From: Phytophthora sp. 'mugwort'
Taxonomy: Eukaryota > Oomycota > Peronosporomycetes > Peronosporales > Peronosporaceae
Assembly (NCBI GenBank): GCA_033558025.1
Contig: JAUCEF010000002.1
Span: forward strand, 3,100,001-3,164,000
Direction: 5' to 3'
DNA length: 64,000 nucleotides
The notes below the pieces were generated by a model, which saw only the letters and a program-made list of their open reading frames with translations, did not search any database and was not told the origin of the DNA. The translations under genes and the position numbers were made by a program. Below, one piece after another: positions 11,168 to 20,665 of the stretch. How positions within the stretch are numbered: the first letter of the stretch is position 1; the number at the start of each line of letters is the position of its first letter.

Positions 11168-12963
11168 CTAGTTTAACATCTTCTCTGCCATCGCAGGTAA
11201 CATCCCCGCATGCTTGCTCGGGTTATACCATTGGCGGATCTGGTTGAAGAACTCTTCCATGGGACACTTGCCCATGTCGTGTAGCTCACCACATCCACGG
11301 CATACGAAAAAGCAGTGGTCTGCTGATGGCCTCTCTTGCCACACATCTGACACGTCAAACACCTCCAACAACCGAGATCCGTATGCTTCCGGGACCCATA
11401 GTGTCAGCACCGACTCCGGTCCGATCCTTCCGGGGGTAGCGGCGATCGGCTCTCATGAGACGTTGATTCCGTCTGGGTTCGTCCGTGTGAAGGCCGATCG
11501 GGCGCTTTTGGTTCGCCTCCCGTAGGCGTGGGATCATTATCTGCCGAGCCGAAGTAGATTCGGCGGAGGTCACCTTCTGAGTCCCATCCGTCCGATCCAT
11601 CCGAACAAGTATCCGATCCTGACTCCAGTGGAGTCTGGATGAATCGGACCGCTCGTTTAGCCGCGGCCGCTGGTGCAGACGTCGGGGCCTTCTGTCTGTA
11701 TTTCGATCCGAATGCGGAGTTCTTCTCCCTGCTCTTTCGCGCGCGGAGGACTTCTTCCAGCTCGCCGGCATCCGAAGAAAAAAGACGCAATTGTGTCAAC
11801 CATTCCGCCAAGTCTGGATCTCCCAGGGTCTCGCTATAGTGTTCGACATGGTCATGACGGTCTTTCCGATGTCCATCTTTAATTTTCAACCTGTCCCACA
11901 GACCTGCGACGTTCAGCCGGTAGAGATAGCCCAAGGGAGATTCTTCCGATCGCTTGCGTACATGGCAATACTGCCATTCAACTGAGACGCCCAGACCACA
12001 GGATTGCGTCTGAAAGCCACGAAGCAGATCGTTCCACTTGTTCTGAGTCGATCGTCTAAGCAATCGATACCAATTTTGTTGCTGGACCTGCGAGTAGGTC
12101 GGCGAAGGTCAAACACTTATCTTCGTCTGAACCCTGGTCTCGGAGGAACGCCGATTTAACCTTACTGACCCACGCTCTAGCTCGATCTTCATCTTGATAT
12201 TTGCCGGTAAGCTCTTTTAGGTTTGAGATCGCTGAGATTCGGCCGCGTTGGATCAATGAGGCGCCTCCCGACCCGATTGCGGCCGTGGTGACCGCTATAC
12301 CTCCCGCGCTTAGGATGCCCAGATCATCTGGGTCATATTCACCGATGGACGGACGGTGACGCGGCGATCATACAGCTTCCATGTCCACGTCTTGTGATCC
12401 CTCATGAGCATTCTGAACTGGTGTCTTGGGTGCAGTGATCACACATTTTCCCTCCAGAAAAATGAGCCATGGCTGCCTGGAAATACGATTCCAACTGGCC
12501 CTTCGAAGCGTCTGGCGGATCTGCAGCCTTCTCTCGGGTCGCGGATGGAGGCAGCTTCTTCCGCTGATTTGTCGCTGGAGACATCTGATCGGACGTCTTT
12601 AAGCGTGATCGCAGAAACTGAAATAGCGAATGAGTAATGTTCAGGCTTGGCCTTTCCTGTCTCGCTTGGCAGATATCGGTCCGCATCGAGATCTGCGGGG
12701 GTCCCCGAAGGGACCTGAGGAGGAATTCGAGGCTTATCTTCCAGATCCGGATCCAGATCTGCCTCCCTTCTGTCGACAGAGCTCCTCCCAGGGCTCTGCC
12801 GATCTGCGGATCTCGCTTTATTCAGTGTCGTCGTCGTCGATCCGGTCTCCGACGGCGTTTCATCCCCTTGTTCAATCTTAACTTTCACATCTTCTTCTGT
12901 GGACTCATGGTGAAATCCTGAGTCACCGGTTGACAAACAGTAGTACGGTAACATGAAGTTCAT
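11168..12963 (-). pseudogene. Gypsy gag (capsid and zinc knuckle), degraded
   Basis: The gag is split over several frames. 12963-12439 is an acidic, Ser-rich N-terminal part; 12256-12056 holds FADLLAGPATKL, a retrotransposon gag core motif; 12063-11404 continues with YLYRLNVAGLWDRL and HVEHYSETLGDPDLAEWL and a Ser/Asp-rich tail; 11410-11168 has a knuckle-like CRGCGELHDMGKCP. Together they form the capsid-nucleocapsid protein that packages the RNA. At least two frameshifts separate the pieces. Confidence 0.75.
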
Positions 12964-13122
12964 GTAGCCATGTCGAGATGGCTCACACCTCTTTCCACCA
13001 ATCGTATCGGTTCTCGTCTCTTATTTGCTTTTCAGATGTGAACTTTAAAATATTTTCCCTCCAAAATTTAAATGTTGCGGGAACCGCCATACTAAAAGTG
13101 TATTACTGCCTGGCGCGGGGAC

Positions 13123-14193
13123 ATGGCGTCCGCTCGCCGGCCGAGCGTGGATCAGGTGGAGGCCCAGGCGCTGGAGGCCGCAGCGGGGCTCAAGTCCGCC
13201 GGCGCAAAGCTCGTCTGCATCGACTTCGACGCCACGTTCGTGACGGTGCATACGCGCGGGCTCTGGGCCGGAACCGCGGCCGAGCTGCGGGCACACGCGC
13301 GGCGGTTCTTTCTGCTGCTCGTGCCACTGCTATGCGAGGCCGGCGTGAGTGTAGCCATCGTGACCTTCAGCCCACAGGTCCAACTCATTCGAGACGTGCT
13401 GAGGTTGTGCTTCGATGAGCACGTGGCGACCCAGCTCGTGGTTCGCGGCGACGACCGTACGTGGACACTGAGCCACGATCAGACCGGGACCTTCATGCCG
13501 CTCTGGCAGACCGACGGCCGCCATCTTGACCGGAAATTCAAGCTGCCCTTCATGATCTCGGCGGCTCTCGAGTTCCAGCGGCGGTCGGACGGCCGAAACG
13601 TCATCTGCAACCGGGACACGGTCTTGGTGGACGACGACGTGGTCAACGTTCGAGTCGCCAACGACAGCGGCATCGTCGGGGTCTTCTTCGATCCGGACGA
13701 ACAAGACGAAGCGTCCTTCTGCAGACGGATCAGGAGCTTGCATAGCTCAGAGATGGAGTCGCAGCTTCAACAACCGACGCCCACCCCGCTGAGGACCCCC
13801 AGCAAGAAGCCCCAGCCAGCAGGAGCAGGTCTCAAGTTGATCGCCAAGGACCACAAGTTCCTGTCGACAGGTAGCGGCAGTGGAGCCAGGAGGAGACTCG
13901 GCATTGCACCTGGTAGTGGCACTGGACGGACATCCACGTTCAACATGTGTACGCCGTCGCCGGTGATGAAGCTGAAGTGCAGCGTGGACATGGGCAAACC
14001 GAGGTCGAAGCGAGCGTCCAGGATGCTGAGGAACTACCATAGAAATATGGAGGCGGCCTTGCCCGTCGTCTCGGAGTCGTCAACGTTTTCCGTTGCGGAG
14101 ATGCCCACTACACCGCTGGAAAAGCCAGCTTCGTTGCGTGAGCCTGCTAAGACCCGAAGACTGCAGAAGTCGCCTATTGTATACAAGTTGTAG
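13123..14193 (+). CDS. HAD-superfamily-like protein
   Basis: A single-exon ORF of 356 residues, strongly GC-rich compared with its surroundings. The N-terminal half looks like a haloacid dehalogenase-type phosphatase: motif I is DFDAT (D34, D36, T38) after a hydrophobic strand, motif II is a strand ending IVTFS (T81/S83), and motif IV is LVDDDVVNVRVAN near residues 170-182, with a basic DRKFKLPF before it as possible motif III. The C-terminal 150 residues are Ser/Thr/Pro and basic-rich and look disordered. The start is chosen because it is the first ATG with good context (GACATGG). The gag of the gypsy relic ends only 160 bp upstream, so the promoter must be very short or lie inside transposon sequence. 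Substrate unknown; such proteins commonly hydrolyse phosphate esters. Confidence 0.8.
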   Translation: MASARRPSVDQVEAQALEAAAGLKSAGAKLVCIDFDATFVTVHTRGLWAGTAAELRAHARRFFLLLVPLLCEAGVSVAIVTFSPQVQLIRDVLRLCFDEHVATQLVVRGDDRTWTLSHDQTGTFMPLWQTDGRHLDRKFKLPFMISAALEFQRRSDGRNVICNRDTVLVDDDVVNVRVANDSGIVGVFFDPDEQDEASFCRRIRSLHSSEMESQLQQPTPTPLRTPSKKPQPAGAGLKLIAKDHKFLSTGSGSGARRRLGIAPGSGTGRTSTFNMCTPSPVMKLKCSVDMGKPRSKRASRMLRNYHRNMEAALPVVSESSTFSVAEMPTTPLEKPASLREPAKTRRLQKSPIVYKL

Positions 14194-15666
14194 ACGTCGA
14201 CGACTCGATCAGGTTCCTGGTCCTTGTAGATAGACGAACAAGTAGGTATGTAGTGAGTGCACGAAAAGCTATGCAAAGCGTGAAAAGGCTAGTGGCAGCA
14301 ACGGCGGCGATGAAGAAGAAACAGCCAACCGTGTAGCGCTGTTATGAGGCAAACGCGCGACCTGCGTAGGATCGCGTAGTGCTGTATTCCCAACAGCGAT
14401 CCGTTCAGCGGGATTATCAAAATGAAATCGACCTCGGCAATACCACGATTTATATAAATACAGGACTCCATTTACTGTACTCATGTAACAGGTTACAGTA
14501 CTGTATTATGCTTTGAATGCTATCATGGTACAAAACAAACAAAAAATTCCAGTTTGGATGACTATGAAACGGGAAGACCTGATCGAGTCCTTGTGGCGCA
14601 CTATTTGTGGGGTTTCGTACACGTTGGTCAACGACATGTTCATTTCAGAAGCGTTTGAGTATTGTCATCGAGCTACTAGAATCTTCGTCGGATCTGGTTT
14701 CGGCTTCGACAGACAGCGTGATGCAGTTCGTGCCCCAATATTGTGTCAGGGGGACAAGACTGTCATCTGAATAATTCAGCCTGCATCACTTGGAACACGA
14801 TATGATTTTTTTACTGTAGTGATCGCGAGACGGTGTCAGGTCACGTAGATATTATTAATAAGAGAGTTATTCTAGTCTCCCACAGCTTTCAGCACACAAA
14901 TGCGGAAGCACACAACGCTACTCCGGTGACCCCGGCGAAATACTCAGCCAACTCGATTAGTAGCATGTGACTCGCCATATACATCAAGCATGCCATTCGC
15001 CATGATGGGCACGACGTACCTCTCGACTGCAGGACACGCTACGGTCTCTGCTTTTCTACTGTACATGCAAGCCTTTCCTAATCTCCCCGTCTGTTAGTGG
15101 TTGTCCTTCCATTTTTGCGTCCTGTGCTCATGAAATAATTTGCCAGACACGGCCTCTACGTGTTCGCGACAGGCCCTGGCATCTACCGCACCTTCGTGAC
15201 TGCTCTGGAGTCGATACTTCTGGTGGTTCTGCTCTCAGGTCTCCACGGATTTCTGGTGGTTTGTGCTGGGCCTGTTCCTTGCGCGTAGTGGCTGGGTCGT
15301 TGATGCATATCATTGACGCCGTGACACTGCACCATATCGTCGGCACCGCGCAGGGAGCTGGTATCTTTGATACTAAATATGTCCGAGGGCCTCGTGGAAC
15401 CACGCGAAACTGGCGCTCCTTAATCTGGGAGACGTCGACACACAACAGGTCATCCTTGTCGTCGGCCCAGAGCTCATCTTCATATTTATCCTGTCCAAAT
15501 TCTGCCACATAGAACATTGGACGGCTCTAGTAAATGAGTTTCAGGTAAGGTTGGTCTCTTGTGATTATGTATTGATAAGAGGGTTGAAGAAGTCAAACGT
15601 CACCGACGTATTCCTATTCCCTATCTGCTAGAAGGTGTCGGTTGAAGACTTGATGGGTGTGGCTTC
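14194..15666. other. Intergenic region without a convincing gene
   Basis: Two modest ORFs exist: plus 14513-14770 (85 residues) and minus 15128-15517 (129 residues; starts FYVAEFGQDKYEDELWADD and has a CGRCQ near its end). Neither shows a recognisable domain. The 129-residue frame has a protein-like start and could be a transposon fragment. Confidence 0.4.
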
Positions 15667-15798
15667 TTAGTGCTTGCCGGTCTTCCAGTTGGGACAACGG
15701 TCCTCCTCCTTGACGCCCGAAAGCGCGGCGTCGATGTGCTGGCCGCAGCCCTTCCACGTGGGCTTGTGACAGGTGGAGCACTCGACCTTTATGCACAT
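15667..15798 (-). CDS. Small Cys-rich CxxC protein, 43 residues, intronless copy
   Basis: The minus strand encodes a 43-residue protein beginning MCIKVECSTCHKPTWKGCG, continuing with HIDAALSGV, RCPNWKTGKH and a TAA stop. Five Cys (two CxxC-like pairs) and KPTWKGCG.HI are the signature of a short conserved family found in fungi, oomycetes, plants and bacteria; a zinc-binding fold is likely, the cellular role is not known to me. A paralogue lies at 17955-18197 on the other strand, so the two face opposite ways around the alternative-oxidase-like gene. The copy here has no intron where the paralogue has one. Confidence 0.8.
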   Translation of the reverse strand: MCIKVECSTCHKPTWKGCGQHIDAALSGVKEEDRCPNWKTGKH

Positions 15799-16104
15799 TA
15801 TGGCAGTTAACTTGGCTTGAGCTTGGGGGCTTGGTCTTGCGCTCGAGACGACGGATTCACGAATGAGCCCACAAGACTCACAGCTGGGTGACCATATAAA
15901 TATAGAGTGCCTTTCAAATCGAATACGGGGAAGTTCAACATTTGTTAACGGACATCGAGCCGCAATGAATCTGCAGCTACGACTTTGATGCTATTCTGAA
16001 GCGCTCGTCTTCGTGCTTTAGTCGTCTGAGCCCCAGGGTCGCTGCTTGTATTCGGCAAAAAGCAAGCATCGGGAGTTCATCCTCAACATCTCTCTCCATC
16101 CGCG

Positions 16105-17202
16105 ATGATGTCTGGACGCCATTTCCTGCGGTCGTGTCGTCCGAGCTCAAATGTCCGTGCGCATTTTGGTTTCGCTCCTCATCAAATGTCGGCGGTGCTG
16201 CAGGCCCGAACGGACAAAGCCGTCTATTTCATAAAGCCATATACACTTCCTATATTACCAAGTCATAAGGTCTGGCAAGTGATCGCCACCGCACCAGCCG
16301 CATCGGCCGACAAGCTTTCGCGTTCTCCGCCAGCGAAAGTGGAGCTCCCCGACATCAAGTGGACGGCTGCGCCACTGCCAGAGATTAAAGACGTGACCGA
16401 GGAGCCTGCATCTCTGAAAGTCTTCACTCACTCGTCTAGCAAGTATGTATTGACGCCCATTGGGGTCAAGGCCTTCGCCAACACGAACGAAGACCCAGCG
16501 CTGGTACCTCACCCGGGTAACAACCTTAACGCGATCGAGGACGTCCCGCAGACTAGACATAAGCCCCAAAAAGTCAACGAATACGTTGCCTTACTAGGTG
16601 TCAAGATGCTTCGCTTCGGCTTCAACCTGCTGTCCGGCTATCGTGGGCCCGGCGGCACTATGAGTGTGCACGACTGGCTTAACCGATGCCTCTTCCTTAA
16701 AACCGTAACGAGTGTGTCAAGGATGGTGGCGGTCATGGCCCGCCATCTACGCTCCCTGCGATCGCTTCAGAGCGATTACGGCTGGATCCCCACCCTGCTT
16801 GATGAGGTTGAGAATGAACGCATGCATCTGCTCATTTTTATGGATATGAAGCAGCCCGGATGGGCTTTTCAATGGACGGTGCTTGCTGCTCAGGGCGTTT
16901 TCTTCCCAGCCTTCTTCTTGGCCTACATGGTGTCGCCCAAGGTTTACCACCGCTTTGGTGACTTCCTGGAGGAGGAGGTCGTTAGAACCTATAAGTACTT
17001 GCTCGAGGATATGGAACATGGACATTTGGATGAGTGGTGCACCATGACCGCTCCTCTCATCAGCCGCAGTTATTATAGCCTCCCGGACGATGCCAAGGTC
17101 TACGACATGATAAAGTGCATTCGTGCGGACGAAGCGGACCGCCGCGATGTAAGCCACGCGTTCGCTCGTCTCGCCCACAGCAGGCGTGAACGGTTTGACT
17201 AG
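16105..17202 (+). CDS. Alternative oxidase homologue with two altered di-iron ligands
   Basis: Single exon, 365 residues. Alternative oxidases are mitochondrial inner-membrane ubiquinol oxidases that bypass complexes III and IV. The N-terminus (MMSGRHFLRSCRPSSNVRAH) is Arg/Ser-rich and acid-free like a mitochondrial presequence. The family core runs from about 185 to 352: RMVAVMARHLRSLR, NERMHLLIF (E238, H241), QGVFFPAFFLAY, LEEEVVRTYKYLL (E289-E291) and IRADEADRRDVSHAF (E343, H351). Two ligand positions differ from active enzymes: the first-helix Glu of the usual LET is Lys (LKT, K199, AAA at 16699-16701), and the His expected three residues after E343 is Arg (R346, CGC at 17140). Both need only one transition. 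No stop or frameshift breaks the gene, so it may be a diverged paralogue with lost or changed activity rather than a relic. Confidence 0.9.
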   Translation: MMSGRHFLRSCRPSSNVRAHFGFAPHQMSAVLQARTDKAVYFIKPYTLPILPSHKVWQVIATAPAASADKLSRSPPAKVELPDIKWTAAPLPEIKDVTEEPASLKVFTHSSSKYVLTPIGVKAFANTNEDPALVPHPGNNLNAIEDVPQTRHKPQKVNEYVALLGVKMLRFGFNLLSGYRGPGGTMSVHDWLNRCLFLKTVTSVSRMVAVMARHLRSLRSLQSDYGWIPTLLDEVENERMHLLIFMDMKQPGWAFQWTVLAAQGVFFPAFFLAYMVSPKVYHRFGDFLEEEVVRTYKYLLEDMEHGHLDEWCTMTAPLISRSYYSLPDDAKVYDMIKCIRADEADRRDVSHAFARLAHSRRERFD

Positions 17203-17954
17203 CAGTAAATAGCCATGAAGCCTCCTGCGGACAAAGCTGAGCAAAAAACTATTAACCAATATCAACGCAATCAAAAGGAAAACAAAGATTAAGGGAATTT
17301 AAAGTGCTATTCGGATCTGAGTGCGGGTGCACGCACCGATCCGTGCGCACGATTAGTAGCCAAGGAGCGCAACTACATACTACCGGAGCAAGCGTAGGTA
17401 GCTTTTCTCGGTAGTGGAGTGAGCGAAACGAGTTCGGACCCAACAAGCACACACCGCCCGCAAAGCGGGCGGCGCTCGGCTAGTCCAGCATAGATAAACA
17501 CGTCCGTTCATAGTGCAGGTCGGTTAGCGTGTCCGTCTGGGCAACACTTCGTTGTTGGTTTTAGCCGCGGGACATTGCAGACAAGTTTGGCACGTGGTCA
17601 GTCATAACCGCGGACAGGCACATCATTACAATAATAATGACGCGATTAGACGTGACAGTGCCAGCGAGTATTACTGCCATTTTCTTTTGAAGTACTAATT
17701 TTTATTTAAGTATACTACTTCTACAAAGTACTATAGTTGTATAGGTATTCGGTATGATATACCGTACAGTACTGCATTTCAATGGCAACAACTTAAGCTA
17801 CGTAGCTGTCTGTACTGCAGTGCCTAACTGTTGGTCAGGCACGAGGTCAGGCACGGGGTCAGGCAACTTGCTTGCGCGAAACCGGGGCACGAGTCTATTC
17901 GCAAATTTGCGCGCTGCATCACAAGTGAAGTTACTCGCACCCCAGTCGCCAGAA
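17203..17954. other. Intergenic region with GTCAGGCA tandem repeat
   Basis: No gene seen. At about 17832-17870 the word GGTCAGGCAC is repeated three times at 12-14 bp spacing just upstream of the small CxxC gene. The same word forms a short hairpin at 19347-19380. Confidence 0.5.
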
Positions 17955-18197
17955 ATGTGCATGAAAACCGAGTGCCCGACCTGCCAGAAGCCTACGTGGA
18001 AAGGCTGCGGTATGCACATCGAGAGCGCGCTCAGTGGTGCGTCCTGTCAGATTCTAAAGAGGTAGGAAGGTATCTGACAATGTGACTGTCTGCTGTTGCC
18101 AGACGTGAAGGAGGAGGACCGCTGCCCCGAGTGGAAAACCGGCAAGCACTATCTTCCTGGCCAGGAGCCGCAGGGCTGGGGATGCTCCGTACAGTAA
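17955..18197 (+). CDS. Small Cys-rich CxxC protein, two-exon copy
   Basis: Exon 1 is 17955-18036 and exon 2 is 18103-18197, with a 66-nt intron (GTGCGT...TTGCCAG) between. The spliced product has 58 residues: MCMKTECPTCQKPTWKGCG, then HIESALS, and from exon 2 VKEEDRCPEWKTGKHYLPG and a short tail ending CSVQ. Splicing restores the family's conserved EEDRCP.WKTGKH segment, which supports the intron. Compared with the paralogue at 15667-15798 the stop after GKH is read as Tyr, giving a 15-residue extension. Without splicing the frame would end after ALSGASCQILKR. Probable zinc-binding protein of unknown role. Confidence 0.75.
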
Positions 18198-18517
18198 ACT
18201 TAATGCCGACGAGTGGCTAGAGTAGAACAAGCAAGACGTCGGGCCGCTGCTAGCTACTGCAGTGCATCCCATTCATATACAGTGCAATAATCACGTCAAT
18301 GTTTTCTTATCTCACCTTTCTCCTAGATACGGACGCCTTAGACGAGTAGAGATGGTCACACGGGAGATAGCGACAGATCGCATCCACAAGTCTTCAGCAA
18401 ACGCTGTAAGCGAAATGAAGACGGCAAAACCGACGAATGATTGATATGGTTGGCAAACTTAAGCGAGGTTAAAAGTAGAAGTTGTCACCTACTATGAAGG
18501 CGCAATGTATCTATGAG

Positions 18518-18976
18518 TTACATGAGCGCTACGATGGCAGCATTGGCGGCTGCGGCGACGATGCAAAAGCCGCCGGCCATCCAGCAGGCCATACGGGCGC
18601 GCGGCATGCCCATCGAGTAGACGGCTGTGTGGCCGATGCGAGCGGTAGTGTAAGCCAGCATAAGCGTCTTGGTGATGACCGGGTCGACATCCACCGCGAT
18701 GGCGCTCCAGAAGACTACAAAACCGAGCGGCATGGACTCAAGATCGTTCTGGATGATACGCTTCCATCGCATCTCGTCCTCCATGGCCGCCTTGACGGCC
18801 TTATCGTCCGTGTTTACGTTAATGCCCATGTTGCACACGAGCTTCTTGTCCTCAGGCATTCGTGTGTTGGCAGCGAAGGCCTTTCGGCCCTGGATCATGG
18901 TTGAGACCAGGAACTTGATGTAGAGCACTGAAGCGCTGAGAGCGAAGACCTTGATGTCGGAAATGGAGTCCATCAT
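18518..18976 (-). CDS. MAPEG family protein (microsomal glutathione S-transferase 1-like)
   Basis: The 152-residue ORF has four hydrophobic segments (about 8-28, 82-100, 104-124 and 130-151) and the MGST1-type signature in the loop after the first: MRWKRIIQNDLESMPLGF, with the Arg and Asn that contact glutathione in the family. MAPEG proteins are trimeric ER or mitochondrial outer-membrane enzymes that conjugate glutathione to lipophilic electrophiles and reduce lipid hydroperoxides. Length agrees with the family (about 150). It is closely similar to the gene at 44900-45367 and to remnants at about 24650, 24890 and 44300, all on the minus strand. Confidence 0.9.
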   Translation of the reverse strand: MMDSISDIKVFALSASVLYIKFLVSTMIQGRKAFAANTRMPEDKKLVCNMGINVNTDDKAVKAAMEDEMRWKRIIQNDLESMPLGFVVFWSAIAVDVDPVITKTLMLAYTTARIGHTAVYSMGMPRARMACWMAGGFCIVAAAANAAIVALM

Positions 18977-20665
18977 GGTTGGAAAAGTGTCTTGGATGTT
19001 ACTGCTTGGTGCCGTGAGGGTAAATGTAGGAATGGCAACCTCTCACTCGAGCCTGCGATGAACCTAGCGACTGTAGCTCTTCAGCTGAAGGGGATGCGCC
19101 ACGCAGGGTGGACGTTTCGTTTCAAACTAATTATCACAGGTACACTCGGATTGCTGTTGTATTGAGATGACTGACTTTGTGCTACCCCATCACAGAGGGG
19201 TAATAACTGCTGCAGGTTTTGGTTGGATAAACACGGCTACAATGGCCTGACCAACCATAAACTAAGGACGAGCTAACGAACAGTCTGTTACAGAGTACTG
19301 GCACCGAGCGGTTCTCCACACTGATCGGGGTCAGGCGCGCTACTCGTCAGGCAACATCCATTTTAAATGTGCCTGACCAGCGTTGCCGACGCCGTCGGCC
19401 ATGGACGTGGTTGATGCATCGCGTATGGACGCTGCAACCGACGTGCCACGTGTTGCATCGGCAGCTTTGGTTGGGTAAGATATGTTTGTACTGTAGCATT
19501 TATAAGTGTACGTAGTTGAAGGTATCAGCAAAACCAAATAGAGACACGTCACATCGGGCTCAACTGGCAGTACGTATAGACTACTGTTCTAGGTGATAGG
19601 CGACACGCTCCGTAGGGTAGATCGACGGCTGGCTAGGAACTGGTAGTCAAGTCGTGGAGCTCGCCCTGTTACGCAGCAGTCACAGCACCGACAATACAGA
19701 GCATCGGCCACAGTAATAATAACCATTCCTAGCTGTCGTACATTTACAACTACAAATGCATCAGAGGCTAGGGGTATACAGCCAACGCGTCAGAAGCAAA
19801 TGCTTCGTACTTATTTGAATAATAACTGTACCTGGACACAGCTGCGAAGCAGACAATCATCAACTGAACGCCAAGCGGACCACCGCAGGACTCGCGGGGA
19901 CTTACAGCAGCGACGCAGCGCACGCGCACGCAATTCGGCACAAAAGGAGGCATGTACTCGCGCTCGAACCTCCACACATTCTGTACGTTGCTGTATCTCA
20001 CACGCTTTGTAACGATGACGTCTTTTGTATGCGTATTTGCCAACAGGACGGCTGCAAACGTGAGGCGAAGAGCTGTTAGCGCTGGCCTATTTGTGTGCGC
20101 TAAAGTGTGTGCGAGAGCTCGGTCCGCATCTAGGCTTGTTGCCTCGGTGTGTGATCAAAGACTGACGGCATGCTGCTTATTCTACCTGCACAGACAGCAG
20201 ATTGGCTTGGAAAGCTGGTCATGGGCCCCCACCAGCCGTAGAGCGGTCGTATTGATGCAGATCGTGTGCGTAGGGATGTTGAGGTGTGTGTTGATCAACT
20301 AGTGATGCTGAGGTGGGTGTTATTGCTAACGACATATTGCATCTATCTGTGTATCGCTTGCAGGTTATATAATGCGCATTTTCATTAGGTGTGTAAGCAG
20401 AGAAGTGATTATCGCACACGAGTACATGCTAATTTATTAATGAGGCTTTATCGTTATCTGAGCTGTCTGTGGTTTCTGTTGCAGTTACCACATCATCGTC
20501 TGTATGGACACAGCTACGTCGAGAGATTGAGAACGCATTAAAAGGTCAGCAAGTGCTTGTAGCAGCCCGCTCACGTCCCTCATCCAGCCAGGAAGCTTCG
20601 GTTTGTGAGGGAGGTATCATTCAGAAGTCCAATGTGCTTGAACCCGCCGACAATCGTTTCTACCG
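18977..20665. other. Intergenic region without a recognised gene
   Basis: Several ORFs of 70-116 residues occur on both strands (for example plus 19952-20302), but none has a known motif and all overlap others. A short hairpin formed by GTCAGGCA and TGCCTGAC lies at 19348-19379. Confidence 0.5.

Larger units (their letters stand above)
2200..12963 (-). mobile_element. Ty3/gypsy chromovirus relic with dual RNase H
   Basis: Read on the minus strand, the order is gag (12963-11168), protease (about 10860-10600), RT (9417-8698), first RNase H then second RNase H (8297-7430), integrase (about 7160-6190) and chromodomain (5936-5661), the canonical chromovirus order with an added RNase H. A plus-strand ORF and a GATC-rich repeat lie beyond the chromodomain. 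All domains carry frameshifts or stops. No 5' LTR or tRNA primer site was found between gag and the HAD gene starting at 13123, so the 5' end seems truncated or deleted. The left boundary is uncertain. Confidence 0.8.

Noticed and set aside
14513..14770. 85-residue plus ORF downstream of the HAD-like gene
   Set aside because: No motif, no support from codon pattern or neighbours; likely chance.
14490..17775. Palindromic TACAGTACTGTA-like words near 14495 and 17765
   Set aside because: Short and imperfect; may be chance in AT-rich spacers.
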